Below, piece by piece: positions 26,011-35,048 of a DNA stretch of 42,035 bases (the first letter of the stretch is position 1; every line of letters begins with the position of its first letter). The translations under genes were made by a program, and so were the position numbers. The notes beneath the pieces are model-generated. The model made no database searches and was not told the origin of the DNA. It saw nothing but the letters and a program-made list of their open reading frames with translations. The DNA lies in NCBI GenBank assembly GCA_023423835.1, contig JAFAEW010000048.1:1-42035 (forward strand), written 5' to 3'. The stretch comes from Bacteroidota bacterium (GTDB lineage: Bacteria; Bacteroidota; Bacteroidia; Chitinophagales; Chitinophagaceae).

Positions 26011-27486
26011 TTATTCCCATTTTGGATTTATGAACTCCCACTCTTTGATGTGTGCAGGCTGGTGCTGGGATTGCACAACTGCATCCATTTTTGAAAGGAT
26101 GTCAGGATGATTTGCAGCGATATTATTTTTCTCTCCCGGATCTGAGGTAAGATCGTATAGTTCCCAGGGCATATTTTTATTCTTCTTCAGATTGTTTTTT
26201 ATTCCCTTCCAGTTTCCGATCCTCACCGCTACCGATCCGCCGTTTTCACCAAATTCAAAATACAAAAAATCGTGATTCTTTTGCCCTGTGCTATCCCCGG
26301 TCAGGGTTGGCAGAAAGCTTATACCGTCGGTATTTCCCGATTTTGCACCGGTTAGTTCGGCCAGTGTTGCCATCAGATCGTATTGGGCGGATATCAGGCC
26401 CGTAGTGCTTCCCGGTTTTACTTTTCCCGGCCACCGAACAATCAACGGTTCTTTTATTCCTCCTTCATATAAATCCCTTTTCCCTCCCTTCAAATTTCCA
26501 TTCATCTTAAAAAGGTCATTAGAGATACCTCCTTCTTTGGACCCTCCGTTGTCAGACGAAAAAAAGATGATCGTATTTTCATCGAGGCCGAGCGATTTGA
26601 TTTTGCCGATGATTTTCCCAACCTGTTCATCAAGATAGGTAACCATTGCAGCATGGGCGGATTGGGGATATTTATTCGCCGCGTATCCCTGTTCTCCATA
26701 ATAGGGTTGCTCATCAAACTTTCCTTTGTACCGCCGGGTGTACGCATCCGGAACCTGCAAACTTGCGTGCGGCAAAGGCGAAGGAAAATATAGAAAAAAT
26801 GGTCGGTTTTTAGTTGAATCGATGAATGCGAGTGCTTTTTCCAGGATTTTTTCCGGTGCATAATCGTTGCCTTTGAAATAATTAAAATCCTCTTCTGTTG
26901 CAGTTGCCGGATCAAGCGCTTTATGAACGGTGATGACAGGATTATTCAAACTGTCCCACCTGCCATTTTCCCAAAGATGGGTGGGGTAATAATTATGTGC
27001 CTGTTTTTGATCGGAGATGCCATAGAAGTAATCGAAGCCCTGGCGGTTTGGATCGCCACTGTTGCCCGGCATTCCCAGGCCCCATTTTCCGGTGGCAGCG
27101 GTTAAATAACCGGCGGCTTTCAGCATGGTTGCAATCGTATAGGTTCCTTCGGGCAAGGGCATTTGACCCGCTTCGAGGCTGTCGGCAAATCCTCCGAGTT
27201 CATAGTTTCCGCGGATATAGGCATGTCCCGCATGTTTTCCGGTTAGCAGAATACATCTTGCAGGAGCACAAACCGGAGATCCCGAATAATGATTGGTAAA
27301 TACCATTCCTTCCTTCGCCATTTTATCGAGATTTGGCGTTTCGATTTTGGTTTGCCCATACGGCCCGATGTCTCCATAACCAAGATCATCGGCGTAAATG
27401 TAGATGATATTGGGAAGCCTGGTATTATCCTGTGAGTAGGCCGATATCATTAGTGATAAAAAGAAAAAAAGAACAGATTTCTTCAT
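26011..27486 (-). CDS. Secreted sulfatase (family S1, formylglycine type)
   Basis: Exported sulfate ester hydrolase, 491 residues, with a Sec signal (MKKSVLFFFLSLMISAYSQ). The sulfatase core signature is complete: C73-A-P-A-R77 followed by CILLTGKHAGH. C73 would be oxidised to formylglycine by a maturase encoded elsewhere. Metal-binding residues include D33-D34 in YADDLGYGD and the DN of FFSSDNGG. TGKWGLGMPGNSGDPNRQGFDYFYG is typical of arylsulfatase A-like S1 members. It follows the other sulfatase by six bases in the same operon behind a TonB-dependent receptor. Likely substrate is a sulfated carbohydrate, but the subfamily cannot be settled by eye. Confidence 0.94.
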   Translation of the reverse strand: MKKSVLFFFLSLMISAYSQDNTRLPNIIYIYADDLGYGDIGPYGQTKIETPNLDKMAKEGMVFTNHYSGSPVCAPARCILLTGKHAGHAYIRGNYELGGFADSLEAGQMPLPEGTYTIATMLKAAGYLTAATGKWGLGMPGNSGDPNRQGFDYFYGISDQKQAHNYYPTHLWENGRWDSLNNPVITVHKALDPATATEEDFNYFKGNDYAPEKILEKALAFIDSTKNRPFFLYFPSPLPHASLQVPDAYTRRYKGKFDEQPYYGEQGYAANKYPQSAHAAMVTYLDEQVGKIIGKIKSLGLDENTIIFFSSDNGGSKEGGISNDLFKMNGNLKGGKRDLYEGGIKEPLIVRWPGKVKPGSTTGLISAQYDLMATLAELTGAKSGNTDGISFLPTLTGDSTGQKNHDFLYFEFGENGGSVAVRIGNWKGIKNNLKKNKNMPWELYDLTSDPGEKNNIAANHPDILSKMDAVVQSQHQPAHIKEWEFINPKWE

Positions 27487-27492
27487 TCAGGC

Positions 27493-29007
27493 TTATTTAT
27501 CTGCGTTTTCAAAAATTTGTCTTGCGTCTTTGTCTTCATAATAGTCAATCATCTGCAACAATTGCTGTTTAAGTTTCTGTTGAACATCGTAATATCTTTT
27601 ATCGCCATATAGATTATGCATTTCATGCGGATCATTTTGCAGGTCGTATAATTCCCAGCTATTGACAAGATCGTAAAAGCGAGTGAGCTTGTAATTGCCG
27701 GTGCTGATGCCAAAATGTGGAGAAACATTGTGTTCACCTTTTTCATAATAATGGTAATACATTGCATCTCTCTTAAACTCACCTGAAAAAACCGGAAGGA
27801 TCGATTTCCCCTGCATTTCCGGTGGGATAGCTACATTTGCAGCGTCTAATATCGTCGGCGCAATATCAACATTCATCACAAAGTCATCAATCACGGAACC
27901 GGGATTTATCTGTCCGGGAAAGCGCATCAACAAAGGAGTACGAAACGATTCCTCATACATAAATCTTTTGTCGAACCAACCATGTTCGCCCATATAAAAT
28001 CCCTGGTCGGAAAGGTAAATAACAATGGTGTTGTTGCTAAGTCCGTGTTGATCGAGATAATCGAGGGTACGGCCGATATTCCTGTCGAGGCTTTTTGCAG
28101 TGGCAAGATAATCTTTGAGATAGCGTTGATATTTCCATTCGGTTAATTTGTGTCCCGATAATTTTTGCGCATAAAAATCCTTTTTAACAGGATCATAATA
28201 TGCATCGAAAGCAGCACGTTGCTGTGCATTCATCCGGCTTATATTTCCGTCATTGTCTTCCGATTTCCGGTCGGAAAACATTTTAAGATCATAGCCAAGG
28301 ATCATTGTTTTTGAAATTGTCATATCCTGAATTTCCGCTGCTTTTCTACCTGCATAATCATCATAAAAATTTTCAGGAAGCGGAAATTCCCTGTCATCAA
28401 AAGCACCGAAATCCGGAATGTCAGGAATCCAGGTGCGATGTGTGTTTTTATGGCCGATGACTAAACAAAAAGGTTTTGAGGTGTCCCTCTCATCCAGCCA
28501 TTTTTCCGCCTCATTCTCAATGACGTTTGCCACATATCCGACTGATCTCTTTTTTCCTTCGGGGCTGATGAAATCCGGATTGTAATAGTGACCCTGTCCT
28601 TCCAGAATATTCCAGTAATCAAAACCCTGGGGCTTCGAACCCAAATGCCACTTTCCAATCCACGCGGTGAGATAACCGTTTTGACCAAGTTGCTTGATGA
28701 AGCTGTCCTGGCTGCCGTCAAAACTCGGGTTAAGGTTATCTCTGAAACCGTTTTTATGGCTGTATTTTCCCGTCAATATCACCGCACGGCTGGGGCCGCA
28801 GATGCTGTTGGTTACATATCCCTTTCTAAAAATAGCACCCTCCTTTGCTAACCGGTCGATATTGGGTGTTTGCATCAGGGTACCACCATAGGCGCTTATC
28901 GCCTGGTATGCATGGTCATCAGAAATTATGATAACAAAGTTGGGTCTTTTCTGGGCGAAAATTGCGACCGGCAAAAAGCAAAGCAATGCAGGAAAGATAT
29001 TTTTCAT
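27493..29007 (-). CDS. Secreted sulfatase (family S1, possibly N-acetylglucosamine-6-sulfatase-like)
   Basis: Second exported sulfatase, 504 residues, Sec signal MKNIFPALLCFLPVAIFAQ. Active-site signature C70-G-P-S-R74 followed by AVILTGKYSH; metal ligands D30-D31 in IISDDHAYQAISAYGG. The C-terminal DLVNSWELYDLQNDPHEMHNLYGD is a common S1 ending. The opening segment resembles the mucin-desulfating/GlcNAc-6-sulfatase group (S1_11) more than the first sulfatase does, so the two probably cleave different positions. It starts 45 bases after the receptor's stop and ends six bases before the other sulfatase. Confidence 0.93.
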   Translation of the reverse strand: MKNIFPALLCFLPVAIFAQKRPNFVIIISDDHAYQAISAYGGTLMQTPNIDRLAKEGAIFRKGYVTNSICGPSRAVILTGKYSHKNGFRDNLNPSFDGSQDSFIKQLGQNGYLTAWIGKWHLGSKPQGFDYWNILEGQGHYYNPDFISPEGKKRSVGYVANVIENEAEKWLDERDTSKPFCLVIGHKNTHRTWIPDIPDFGAFDDREFPLPENFYDDYAGRKAAEIQDMTISKTMILGYDLKMFSDRKSEDNDGNISRMNAQQRAAFDAYYDPVKKDFYAQKLSGHKLTEWKYQRYLKDYLATAKSLDRNIGRTLDYLDQHGLSNNTIVIYLSDQGFYMGEHGWFDKRFMYEESFRTPLLMRFPGQINPGSVIDDFVMNVDIAPTILDAANVAIPPEMQGKSILPVFSGEFKRDAMYYHYYEKGEHNVSPHFGISTGNYKLTRFYDLVNSWELYDLQNDPHEMHNLYGDKRYYDVQQKLKQQLLQMIDYYEDKDARQIFENADK

Positions 29008-29052
29008 ATTAAAAATTGATTGGCTTTAACCCCCCCCGAATCCGGTGATGAA

Positions 29053-30984
29053 TCATTCCTTTTTAGAGATCTTCGAAAATTGATAACGCACTCCTCCTGT
29101 TATCCATCGACCCGGCATCGGCGCTCCCAAAAGATCGCTGTAGTTGGTATTGAACAAATTTGCAGCTTCAGCAAAAACAGTAAAAGAGCTGTGAAAAAAT
29201 GCATATCCGATCTTTGCGTTGAGAATGAAATAATCGCTGCTGACTTCCGCCTTAATCGCTGATTCCTCCTGTGGTTGTCGCGTTTTGTACAAGCCATTGA
29301 GCCCAAGCGTGAGATTACCCGATTCAAAGACCACTGAAAAATTTGCAAGTAATTTCGCATGACTTGAAATATAAAAACTTTCAGTACCTGCGGGCATTTC
29401 ACTGTGCAGCCCCACGAAACCGAGCGTCGCAAAAACAGACCGCTTTAAGTTAATCTTCTTATGGTATTCAACGTCTGATTCAATTCCCCTTGTATGCACA
29501 GACGCAATATTTTTTGCAAGAGCATAGGTTCCCGTTGCAACGAGGTTTTCTTTTCTCGGCATTTCGGCATAGGGCGTTACCACATAATCTATAACGTTAC
29601 GCTGATTTCTTTGAAACAGGGTGGTGGCAATTTTGATTTCATCGTTGACAAAAATACTTGCACCAATTTCATAACTGAGTGAAACTTCCGGTTCCAGATA
29701 AGGGTTGCCAATCCTGCCACTTGTTACAACCGGTTTATTATAATTGTTGTACAACTCTGTAAAATCGGCCTCTCTGATGGTCTTGCCTATGCTTCCTCTG
29801 AGCAGCCACCGTTTTTTCGTATAACTGAGATCAAGTTGCGGAATCAATTGAGCCCGCTGTTCCTCGAAAAAAACTACCTGAACCGATGGATGAATAAAAA
29901 TTTCGTTGCGAATATTTTTTGTGAGGCCGATGAAAGGCGCTGCACTGAACTTGTTGTGGTCTCCCCTGTCGTTTGACCGGATCTTTTTTAGATGGTAATT
30001 TACGCCGCTTATCAAACTGCTGCTTTCCGAAATTTTCGCCTGGTACAGTAGTAATGCCTGAAATAATTTTGAGTTGGTTTCATTCTGGGGTGAATGAGGT
30101 GAATAAGTATAGTGGTCATTCACCGATTTGTATCCGGCATCTAGAGAAAGCCGTTGATTATCTTTCTGGTATGCGATGCGAAGCTGATTCCAGTTGCCTG
30201 ATACTTTTTCGGAAGCCGTATCAGAAACAAAGGTTGTATAAAAGTTCTGGGCTGAAAAATCACGCCTGTCGAAAGCCGTTCTCAGATTAACCTCCCAGTA
30301 ATCATTTATCTGATATCCCGCAGAAAGCGAGATCGTCTTATTGTCGAAAAAGCCGGTCGTTCCTCTTTGCGGATACCCGGTAGCTTGATTAACCAAAAAG
30401 CCGCCGTTTATCCTTAACTTATCAGTTGTATAATTGAGGCCTCCCTCCGAATTGAGGTATCCGAATGCGCCTGCACTTCCTTTCAAATGGCTGGAAGTTT
30501 CATTTTCGCCGCTTTTCTTTGAAAACGATTTCGTGACGATGTAAACAACTCCACCAACGGCATCGGCGCCAAAAATGGCGGAGGAAGCGCCTTTAAGAAT
30601 TTCAATATACGCAATTTCAGCCGGCACAATAGGAATATAACTATTGAAATGTCCCGTGTTCGGATCATTTACGCGCAACCCGTCGATGATCACCAACACC
30701 TGTTGAAACGTACTTCCCCGTAAAACAAAATCACTTTGAGAACCCATCGGACCACGTGCCTGCACTTCAATGCCCGGCATATATTTCAATAATTCATCCA
30801 GCGAATTGGCCGGAAGATCTTTAATCTGATCATTCCTGATGATCAAAATATTTCGACCGGTTGTGGTAGTTCTCTGTTTCGTTAAAGAGGCAGAGATGGT
30901 AACAGGATCGAGGGTGTTTTCCTGACCGAAACCATCAAAAATCAACAGAAAGCACAACGAAATTATGAACACGACATTTTTCAT
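29053..30984 (-). CDS. TonB-dependent outer membrane receptor (BtuB/CirA-like)
   Basis: Outer-membrane active transporter of 643 residues. The frame opens at 31098, but the signal peptide begins at the ATG at 30984 (MKNVVFIISLCFLLIF, cleavage near GFGQ). The TonB box/plug region reads DPVTISASLTKQR, and the plug motifs are SLDELLKYMPGIEVQARG, DFVLRGSTFQQVLVIIDGLRVND and IEILKGASSAIFGADAVGGVVYIVTK. The barrel ends FNTNYSDLLGAPMPGRWITGGVRYQF. Unlike the SusC at 173 it lacks the carboxypeptidase-like N-domain and has no SusD partner. No cobalamin riboswitch is visible upstream. It heads an operon with two sulfatases, so it may import a sulfated or desulfated small ligand. Confidence 0.94.
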   Translation of the reverse strand: MKNVVFIISLCFLLIFDGFGQENTLDPVTISASLTKQRTTTTGRNILIIRNDQIKDLPANSLDELLKYMPGIEVQARGPMGSQSDFVLRGSTFQQVLVIIDGLRVNDPNTGHFNSYIPIVPAEIAYIEILKGASSAIFGADAVGGVVYIVTKSFSKKSGENETSSHLKGSAGAFGYLNSEGGLNYTTDKLRINGGFLVNQATGYPQRGTTGFFDNKTISLSAGYQINDYWEVNLRTAFDRRDFSAQNFYTTFVSDTASEKVSGNWNQLRIAYQKDNQRLSLDAGYKSVNDHYTYSPHSPQNETNSKLFQALLLYQAKISESSSLISGVNYHLKKIRSNDRGDHNKFSAAPFIGLTKNIRNEIFIHPSVQVVFFEEQRAQLIPQLDLSYTKKRWLLRGSIGKTIREADFTELYNNYNKPVVTSGRIGNPYLEPEVSLSYEIGASIFVNDEIKIATTLFQRNQRNVIDYVVTPYAEMPRKENLVATGTYALAKNIASVHTRGIESDVEYHKKINLKRSVFATLGFVGLHSEMPAGTESFYISSHAKLLANFSVVFESGNLTLGLNGLYKTRQPQEESAIKAEVSSDYFILNAKIGYAFFHSSFTVFAEAANLFNTNYSDLLGAPMPGRWITGGVRYQFSKISKKE

Positions 30985-30991
30985 AAGCCTG

Positions 30992-31025
30992 CAAAAGTAA
31001 GAAGATGCTGAAACGAACCGACAAA
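30992..31025 (-). promoter_or_regulatory. Candidate promoter of the receptor-sulfatase operon
   Basis: Minus strand: TTTG (31022-31025), 22-base spacer, TACTTTTG (30992-30999), a full -7 match. The ATG follows after only seven bases, so the transcript would have a very short leader or none. It supports the start at 30984 and separate transcription from the CoA-transferase gene. Confidence 0.45.
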
Positions 31026-31036
31026 CTTTTCGTCCA

Positions 31037-32314
31037 TTAGCCGCCAAACCTTTCGGCATAAGCCTTTTCCAACATTTCGCGATGATCGGGATGCGCAATC
31101 TGAATCAGCGATTTTGCTCTTTGTTTTAAATTTTTCCCGAAGAGATTTACGATTCCATGCTCTGTTACCACCCAATGCACGTGACCCCGGGTTGTAACAA
31201 CGCCGGCTCCTTCTTTTAAGAACGGAACAATCCTCGAAATGCCCTTATTCGTAACCGATGGCAGCGCAATAATGGGTTTTCCGCCTTCTGAAAGAGAAGC
31301 TCCCCTGATAAAATCCATTTGACCGCCGATGCCCGAAAACTGGTAAGTTCCAATGCTATCAGAACATACCTGCCCGGTAAGATCAATTTCTATGGCGCTG
31401 TTGATGGCCGTTGCCTTTTCATTCTTTCTGATGACACTGGTATCGTTTACATACGAAATATCCATTACCCTAATTGCGGGATTATCGTTTACGAAATCGT
31501 ATAGCCTTTTCGTTCCAACCATAAATCCCGTAACCGATCTTCCCACATTTATTGCCTTATATTTATTATTGATAACACCGGATTCAATCAGCGGAATAAT
31601 GCCGTCTGAAAACATTTCTGTATGAATACCGAGGTCCTTATGTCCGCCAAGATTTTTCAATACCTGATCAGGAATACTTCCGATTCCCATTTGCAGGGTG
31701 GCGCGGTCATCAATCAGGGAGGCTACATTTCGTCCGATTTTCACAACCGATTCTCCGGCTCCCTGAGAATAATCAACTTCGGGAAGCGGCGCTTCATGCC
31801 AAACCAGCTTATCAATCTTTTTCACGGAAATAAATCCATCTCCAAGCGTTCTCGGCATTTGCGGATTTACCTGGGCTACAACGATCTTAGCGGTATCCAC
31901 TGCTGCCCGCGCAATGTCTACCGATGTACCGAGCGTACAATATCCGTGCACGTCGGGAGGTGAAACCTGGATGAATGCGACATCAATGGGAAGAATATTT
32001 TTTTTAAACAATTGCGGAATCTGGCTTAGAAAAACAGGAATATAATCACCGGCACTGCTGTTTACGACCTTCCTTACACCCGCCGAAACAAAGAGTGAGT
32101 TGAAGAAAAAGCTTTTCGTCCATTCCGGTTCGTCGAAGTCAATGTCTCCGAGACTTGTAATGCTTACAAGCTCAACCTTCTCTAATTCTTCATGCCTGTT
32201 TTTCAATGCCTTGATCAGATGAACCGGCGTGGCGGCGCTGCCATGTAAAAAAACCCTGTCTCCTGATTTAACAACGCTTACGGCTTCTTCCGCCGATATG
32301 TATTTCTCTTCCAT
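31037..32314 (-). CDS. Acetyl-CoA hydrolase/4-hydroxybutyrate CoA-transferase family protein
   Basis: Cytosolic enzyme of 425 residues that moves or removes CoA from short acyl-CoAs such as acetyl-CoA. Chosen start is the ATG at 32314 (MEEKYISAEEAVSVVKSGDRVFLHG); the frame extends 26 residues further without homology. Two domains are seen. The N-terminal half has VSPPDVHGYCTLGTSVD. The C-terminal half carries the glycine loop LQMGIGSIPDQVL, the candidate catalytic E233 in HTEMFSDG, and FSGIGGQMDFIRGA. Whether it acts as hydrolase or as acetate/butyrate transferase cannot be told. It is divergent from the HAD gene and upstream of the receptor with a 52-base gap that has its own promoter. Confidence 0.92.
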   Translation of the reverse strand: MEEKYISAEEAVSVVKSGDRVFLHGSAATPVHLIKALKNRHEELEKVELVSITSLGDIDFDEPEWTKSFFFNSLFVSAGVRKVVNSSAGDYIPVFLSQIPQLFKKNILPIDVAFIQVSPPDVHGYCTLGTSVDIARAAVDTAKIVVAQVNPQMPRTLGDGFISVKKIDKLVWHEAPLPEVDYSQGAGESVVKIGRNVASLIDDRATLQMGIGSIPDQVLKNLGGHKDLGIHTEMFSDGIIPLIESGVINNKYKAINVGRSVTGFMVGTKRLYDFVNDNPAIRVMDISYVNDTSVIRKNEKATAINSAIEIDLTGQVCSDSIGTYQFSGIGGQMDFIRGASLSEGGKPIIALPSVTNKGISRIVPFLKEGAGVVTTRGHVHWVVTEHGIVNLFGKNLKQRAKSLIQIAHPDHREMLEKAYAERFGG

Positions 32315-32433
32315 TTGCCTTTTGTTCTGGTCTTCCTTTTGATTTAAAAGATGTGAAGTAAACAAATAAAATAAAAATTCTTTATTTAGCAAGACTTATT
32401 CCGCAACAATATTCAAAACGCCAAACTGAAAAA

Positions 32434-33051
32434 ATGAAGAAGGCTATTTTTTTTGACCTTGATAATACCATCTACGATGTGCGTTCTGTGGCAGATGAAA
32501 TGCTTTCGTCTTTATATGCTCTTATCGAGAAAAACGGAGAATATGAAGGAGATTTCGAGGAAATCAAAGATGATATTACTCGAAAACCATTGCAAACGAT
32601 AGCAAAGGAAAATGGATTTAGTGAAAGGCTTTTCAACGAATGTATCGATCACCTGAAGGATCTTGAATATTTGGGTGAAATGCGTCCTTTTGAAGATTTT
32701 GAAACCGTAAAGGAACTTGAAACAGCGAAGTTTCTCGTGACTTCCGGATTTACAAAAATGCAGATGAGTAAAGTAAGAGCAATGAAACTGGATAATCTTT
32801 TCAAGGAAATTATTGTGGCGGATTTCCTTTCATCCGATAAATCAAAGAAAGACATCTTCAGTGAAATTATTGGGAAATACAACTATCGTCCATCAGAAAT
32901 TCTCGTGGTTGGAGACGACCTTCATTCCGAAATTCAGGCAGCAAAGGACCTTGGAGTGGATTACGTTTTGCTGGACAAAAGAGGAATCTACCACGATCTG
33001 GAAGATGAAAATAAGATTACCGGCTACGATCAGTTGAAACGCTTTTTGTAG
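32434..33051 (+). CDS. HAD-superfamily hydrolase
   Basis: Cytosolic phosphatase-like protein of 205 residues. Motif I is FFDLDNTIYD with nucleophile Asp9-type spacing, motif II is the Thr/Ser in FLVTSGFTK, motif III a Lys in the SSDKSKKDIF segment, and motif IV is VVGDDLHSEIQAAKDLG, where Glu replaces the more common second Asp. A helical C1-type cap lies between motifs I and II. Similar proteins hydrolyse nucleotide or sugar phosphates; substrate unknown. It is a single gene divergent from the CoA-transferase and convergent with the nucleotidyltransferase. Confidence 0.9.
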   Translation: MKKAIFFDLDNTIYDVRSVADEMLSSLYALIEKNGEYEGDFEEIKDDITRKPLQTIAKENGFSERLFNECIDHLKDLEYLGEMRPFEDFETVKELETAKFLVTSGFTKMQMSKVRAMKLDNLFKEIIVADFLSSDKSKKDIFSEIIGKYNYRPSEILVVGDDLHSEIQAAKDLGVDYVLLDKRGIYHDLEDENKITGYDQLKRFL

Positions 33052-33055
33052 GCCG

Positions 33056-33090
33056 AAAAAAAATTTGCCAACCTTTTGAAAGTTGGCAAA
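33056..33090 (-). terminator. Rho-independent terminator of the nucleotidyltransferase gene
   Basis: A perfect 9-bp stem, TTTGCCAAC (33064-33072) and GTTGGCAAA (33082-33090), with a 9-base loop. On the minus strand it is followed by eight T (33056-33063). It lies between convergent genes, 39 bases after the nucleotidyltransferase stop; the plus-strand HAD transcript meets the hairpin but no T-run. Confidence 0.75.
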
Positions 33091-33129
33091 CCTTGCGAAA
33101 TCAATAAAGCAAGGATCTGCTTTCGCACT

Positions 33130-34032
33130 TTATTTTTCCCACAAATCATCCGGATAAACACCTTCTTCGACGAGCTGATCGATGCTCGATTGCACTACCG
33201 GCGCATCTTCCTTATACGTAACGCCAAACCATTTTGCATCGGTTGGCACAACGCTGATTACGCCTCTTCCACTCTTAATGAAAAAATCGGCCATTTCAGG
33301 GATGAGAAATTCCGCCTTCGGATTGTCAATATTTTTATCAAGAAAGGTTTGAAATTCTTCCTCACACATGTCAATATAAGAAGTATCAAAGCAGAAGAAA
33401 TTCATACTCACTTTTGTGTCTGAAGGTAGAGGAAAGGTTTGTCCATCCTCTTCATATACGATCTGTCCATCCTTCCTGTAAATTTTCAAACGCTCTTTAA
33501 TGCCCGTTAATTCATTCTTGTCGTTGGTTGAAATAACGCCTCTGCTCACGCTTCCATTTTCGCTCAGCGTGTTTGCAAGCTGGTATCCCAAAACAGCAAA
33601 GTGCCGGTTATTGCACTCGGTCTGCAGGAAATCACCGGCTTTTTCGAAAGCGTCGCGACCATAAAAATCATCGGCATTGATGACCGCAAATGGTCCGTTT
33701 ACTGCGCCTTTGCAGCAAAGCACCGCATGGGCTGTACCCCAGGGTTTCACGCGGTCTTCCGGGATTTTTCGGTCACCGGTAAACGATGTGAGTTTTTGAT
33801 ACACGTAGTCCGTTTCAATTTTTCCCTTCAGTTTCGGCTCAAAAATTTCTTTAAATTCCCGGGCAAAATCCTCTCTGATGATAAAAATCACTTTTTTAAA
33901 TCCAGCTTTAATTGCATCATAAATCGAATAATCCATAATCGTTTCTCCTGAAGGTCCAAACGATTGTATCTGTTTCATACTGCCATATCTGCTTGCCATT
34001 CCTGCTGCAAGAATCACCAGTGTTGAATTCAT
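33130..34032 (-). CDS. Sugar-1-phosphate nucleotidyltransferase family protein
   Basis: Cytosolic enzyme of 300 residues that would join a sugar-1-phosphate to an NTP. The N-terminal signature is LVILAAGMASRYGSMKQIQSFGPSGETIMDYSIYDA, a variant of the GxGxR...K loop of this superfamily; the metal site is VINADDFYGRDAF. Start at the ATG at 34032 is chosen because the motif begins at once; the frame reaches 34074 without homology. The nucleotide and sugar cannot be named, and no sugar-nucleotide pathway genes adjoin. Divergent from the ACC deaminase-like gene by 71 bases, with candidate promoters for both. Confidence 0.9.
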   Translation of the reverse strand: MNSTLVILAAGMASRYGSMKQIQSFGPSGETIMDYSIYDAIKAGFKKVIFIIREDFAREFKEIFEPKLKGKIETDYVYQKLTSFTGDRKIPEDRVKPWGTAHAVLCCKGAVNGPFAVINADDFYGRDAFEKAGDFLQTECNNRHFAVLGYQLANTLSENGSVSRGVISTNDKNELTGIKERLKIYRKDGQIVYEEDGQTFPLPSDTKVSMNFFCFDTSYIDMCEEEFQTFLDKNIDNPKAEFLIPEMADFFIKSGRGVISVVPTDAKWFGVTYKEDAPVVQSSIDQLVEEGVYPDDLWEK

Positions 34033-34041
34033 AGCTTTTAA

Positions 34042-34049
34042 TATTTTTG
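34042..34049 (+). promoter_or_regulatory. Candidate -7 element for the ACC deaminase-like gene
   Basis: TATTTTTG matches TAnnTTTG fully, 54 bases before the chosen ATG. The nearest upstream TTG (34023-34025) is only 16 bases away, shorter than usual. Confidence 0.3.
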
Positions 34050-34056
34050 AATGTAG

Positions 34057-34087
34057 CGAAACTAAACAATTCAAATAATGTTCCCAA
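34057..34087 (-). promoter_or_regulatory. Candidate promoter of the nucleotidyltransferase gene
   Basis: Minus strand: TTG (34085-34087), 20-base spacer, TAGTTTCG (34057-34064), one mismatch from TAnnTTTG. The ATG follows after 24 bases. It lies back to back with the plus-strand element at 34042. Confidence 0.35.
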
Positions 34088-34103
34088 CTTCAAATCGAGT
34101 CCG

Positions 34104-35009
34104 ATGTTGAAAAATGTTTTGCATTTCGATGAAATAATTACTCACAGCATCACCGATGAAAAGCTTGCATTAAAAAACATCCGGCTCGATGTTTTAAGAG
34201 CCGACCGCATTCATGAAGTAGTGAGTGGTAACAAATGGTTTAAGCTTTCTCTTTACCTGAAAGACGCAATGGATAAAGGTTTTAAGACAATCGGCACTTT
34301 CGGAGGGGCATATTCCAATCATATCATCGCAACTGCTTTTGCTGCAAACATTTCCGGTTTAAACAGTATCGGACTGATCAGGGGCGAAAGGGCGAAACTG
34401 CTTTCGCAGACACTGCTGCATGCAATGGAGGAAAATATGGAACTGCGGTTTTTATCGAGAAGTGATTATAAAAATCCACAAAAATTTATAGATGAGGAAC
34501 CTCACATCTATTGGATACCTGAAGGCGGCTACGGAATTCCGGGAGCCGAAGGAGCGAAAGAAATGCTGTCGTTTGTCCCCGACTTACCTGCTTACGATTA
34601 CATTGTTGCAGCCACGGGAACCGGAACGATGTTGGCCGGACTGATCAAAGCAATATCAGATCACCAAAAAGTCATTGGAATAAGTGTGATGAAAGGAAAT
34701 TTTGAATTAACCCAAAAAGTAAAAGATCTGCTTACACCTGCCGAGCAGCTCAAGAATTTCGAGCTCGTACATGATTTCCATTTTGGTGGATATGCGAAGC
34801 ATCCGCAGCAATTGCTGGACTTCATTAACGAGCTATGGCGCACACATAATCTTCCCACAGATATTGTTTATACCTCCAAAACTTTGTTTGCGATTTTCAG
34901 CCTGATCGATCAGAATTTTTTCAAAGAAGGAACGAAAATACTGATGATCCATAGCGGCGGTTTACAAGGCAATTCTTCTCTTGCACCGCAAACGCTAAGA
35001 TTTTGCTAA
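34104..35009 (+). CDS. ACC deaminase/D-cysteine desulfhydrase-family PLP enzyme
   Basis: Fold-type II pyridoxal-phosphate enzyme, 301 residues. Landmarks are IRLDVLRADRIHEVVSGNKWFKLSLYLKDA, where the PLP-binding Lys is expected; GTFGGAYSNHIIATAFAA, the phosphate and substrate loop; YWIPEGGYGIPGAEGAKEM; and VAATGTGTMLAGLIKA, the glycine loop holding PLP phosphate. The family includes ACC deaminase and D-cysteine desulfhydrase; which applies is not decidable by eye. The frame opens at a TTG at 34047, but the ATG at 34104 (MLKNVLHFDEIITH) is better placed. It is followed by the secreted hypothetical gene after 39 bases. Confidence 0.88.
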   Translation: MLKNVLHFDEIITHSITDEKLALKNIRLDVLRADRIHEVVSGNKWFKLSLYLKDAMDKGFKTIGTFGGAYSNHIIATAFAANISGLNSIGLIRGERAKLLSQTLLHAMEENMELRFLSRSDYKNPQKFIDEEPHIYWIPEGGYGIPGAEGAKEMLSFVPDLPAYDYIVAATGTGTMLAGLIKAISDHQKVIGISVMKGNFELTQKVKDLLTPAEQLKNFELVHDFHFGGYAKHPQQLLDFINELWRTHNLPTDIVYTSKTLFAIFSLIDQNFFKEGTKILMIHSGGLQGNSSLAPQTLRFC

Positions 35010-35021
35010 CAGTCTCAACTT

Positions 35022-35029
35022 TATATTTG
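35022..35029 (+). promoter_or_regulatory. Candidate -7 element for the secreted hypothetical gene
   Basis: TATATTTG is a full TAnnTTTG match, 19 bases before the ATG at 35049. TTTG at 35002-35005 lies 16 bases upstream. Confidence 0.4.
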
Positions 35030-35048
35030 CAGGAATTTTTAATTGCTG

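Noticed and set aside
29030..29037. Run of eight C between the receptor and sulfatase genes, considered as a phase-variable tract
   Set aside because: It is in a 45-base intergenic gap inside an operon, not in a coding frame or promoter spacer, and is short; no evidence for switching.
30985..31036. Possible cobalamin riboswitch before the BtuB-like receptor
   Set aside because: Only 52 bases separate it from the upstream gene, with a promoter adjacent to the start codon; too short for the element and no B12-box-like sequence seen.
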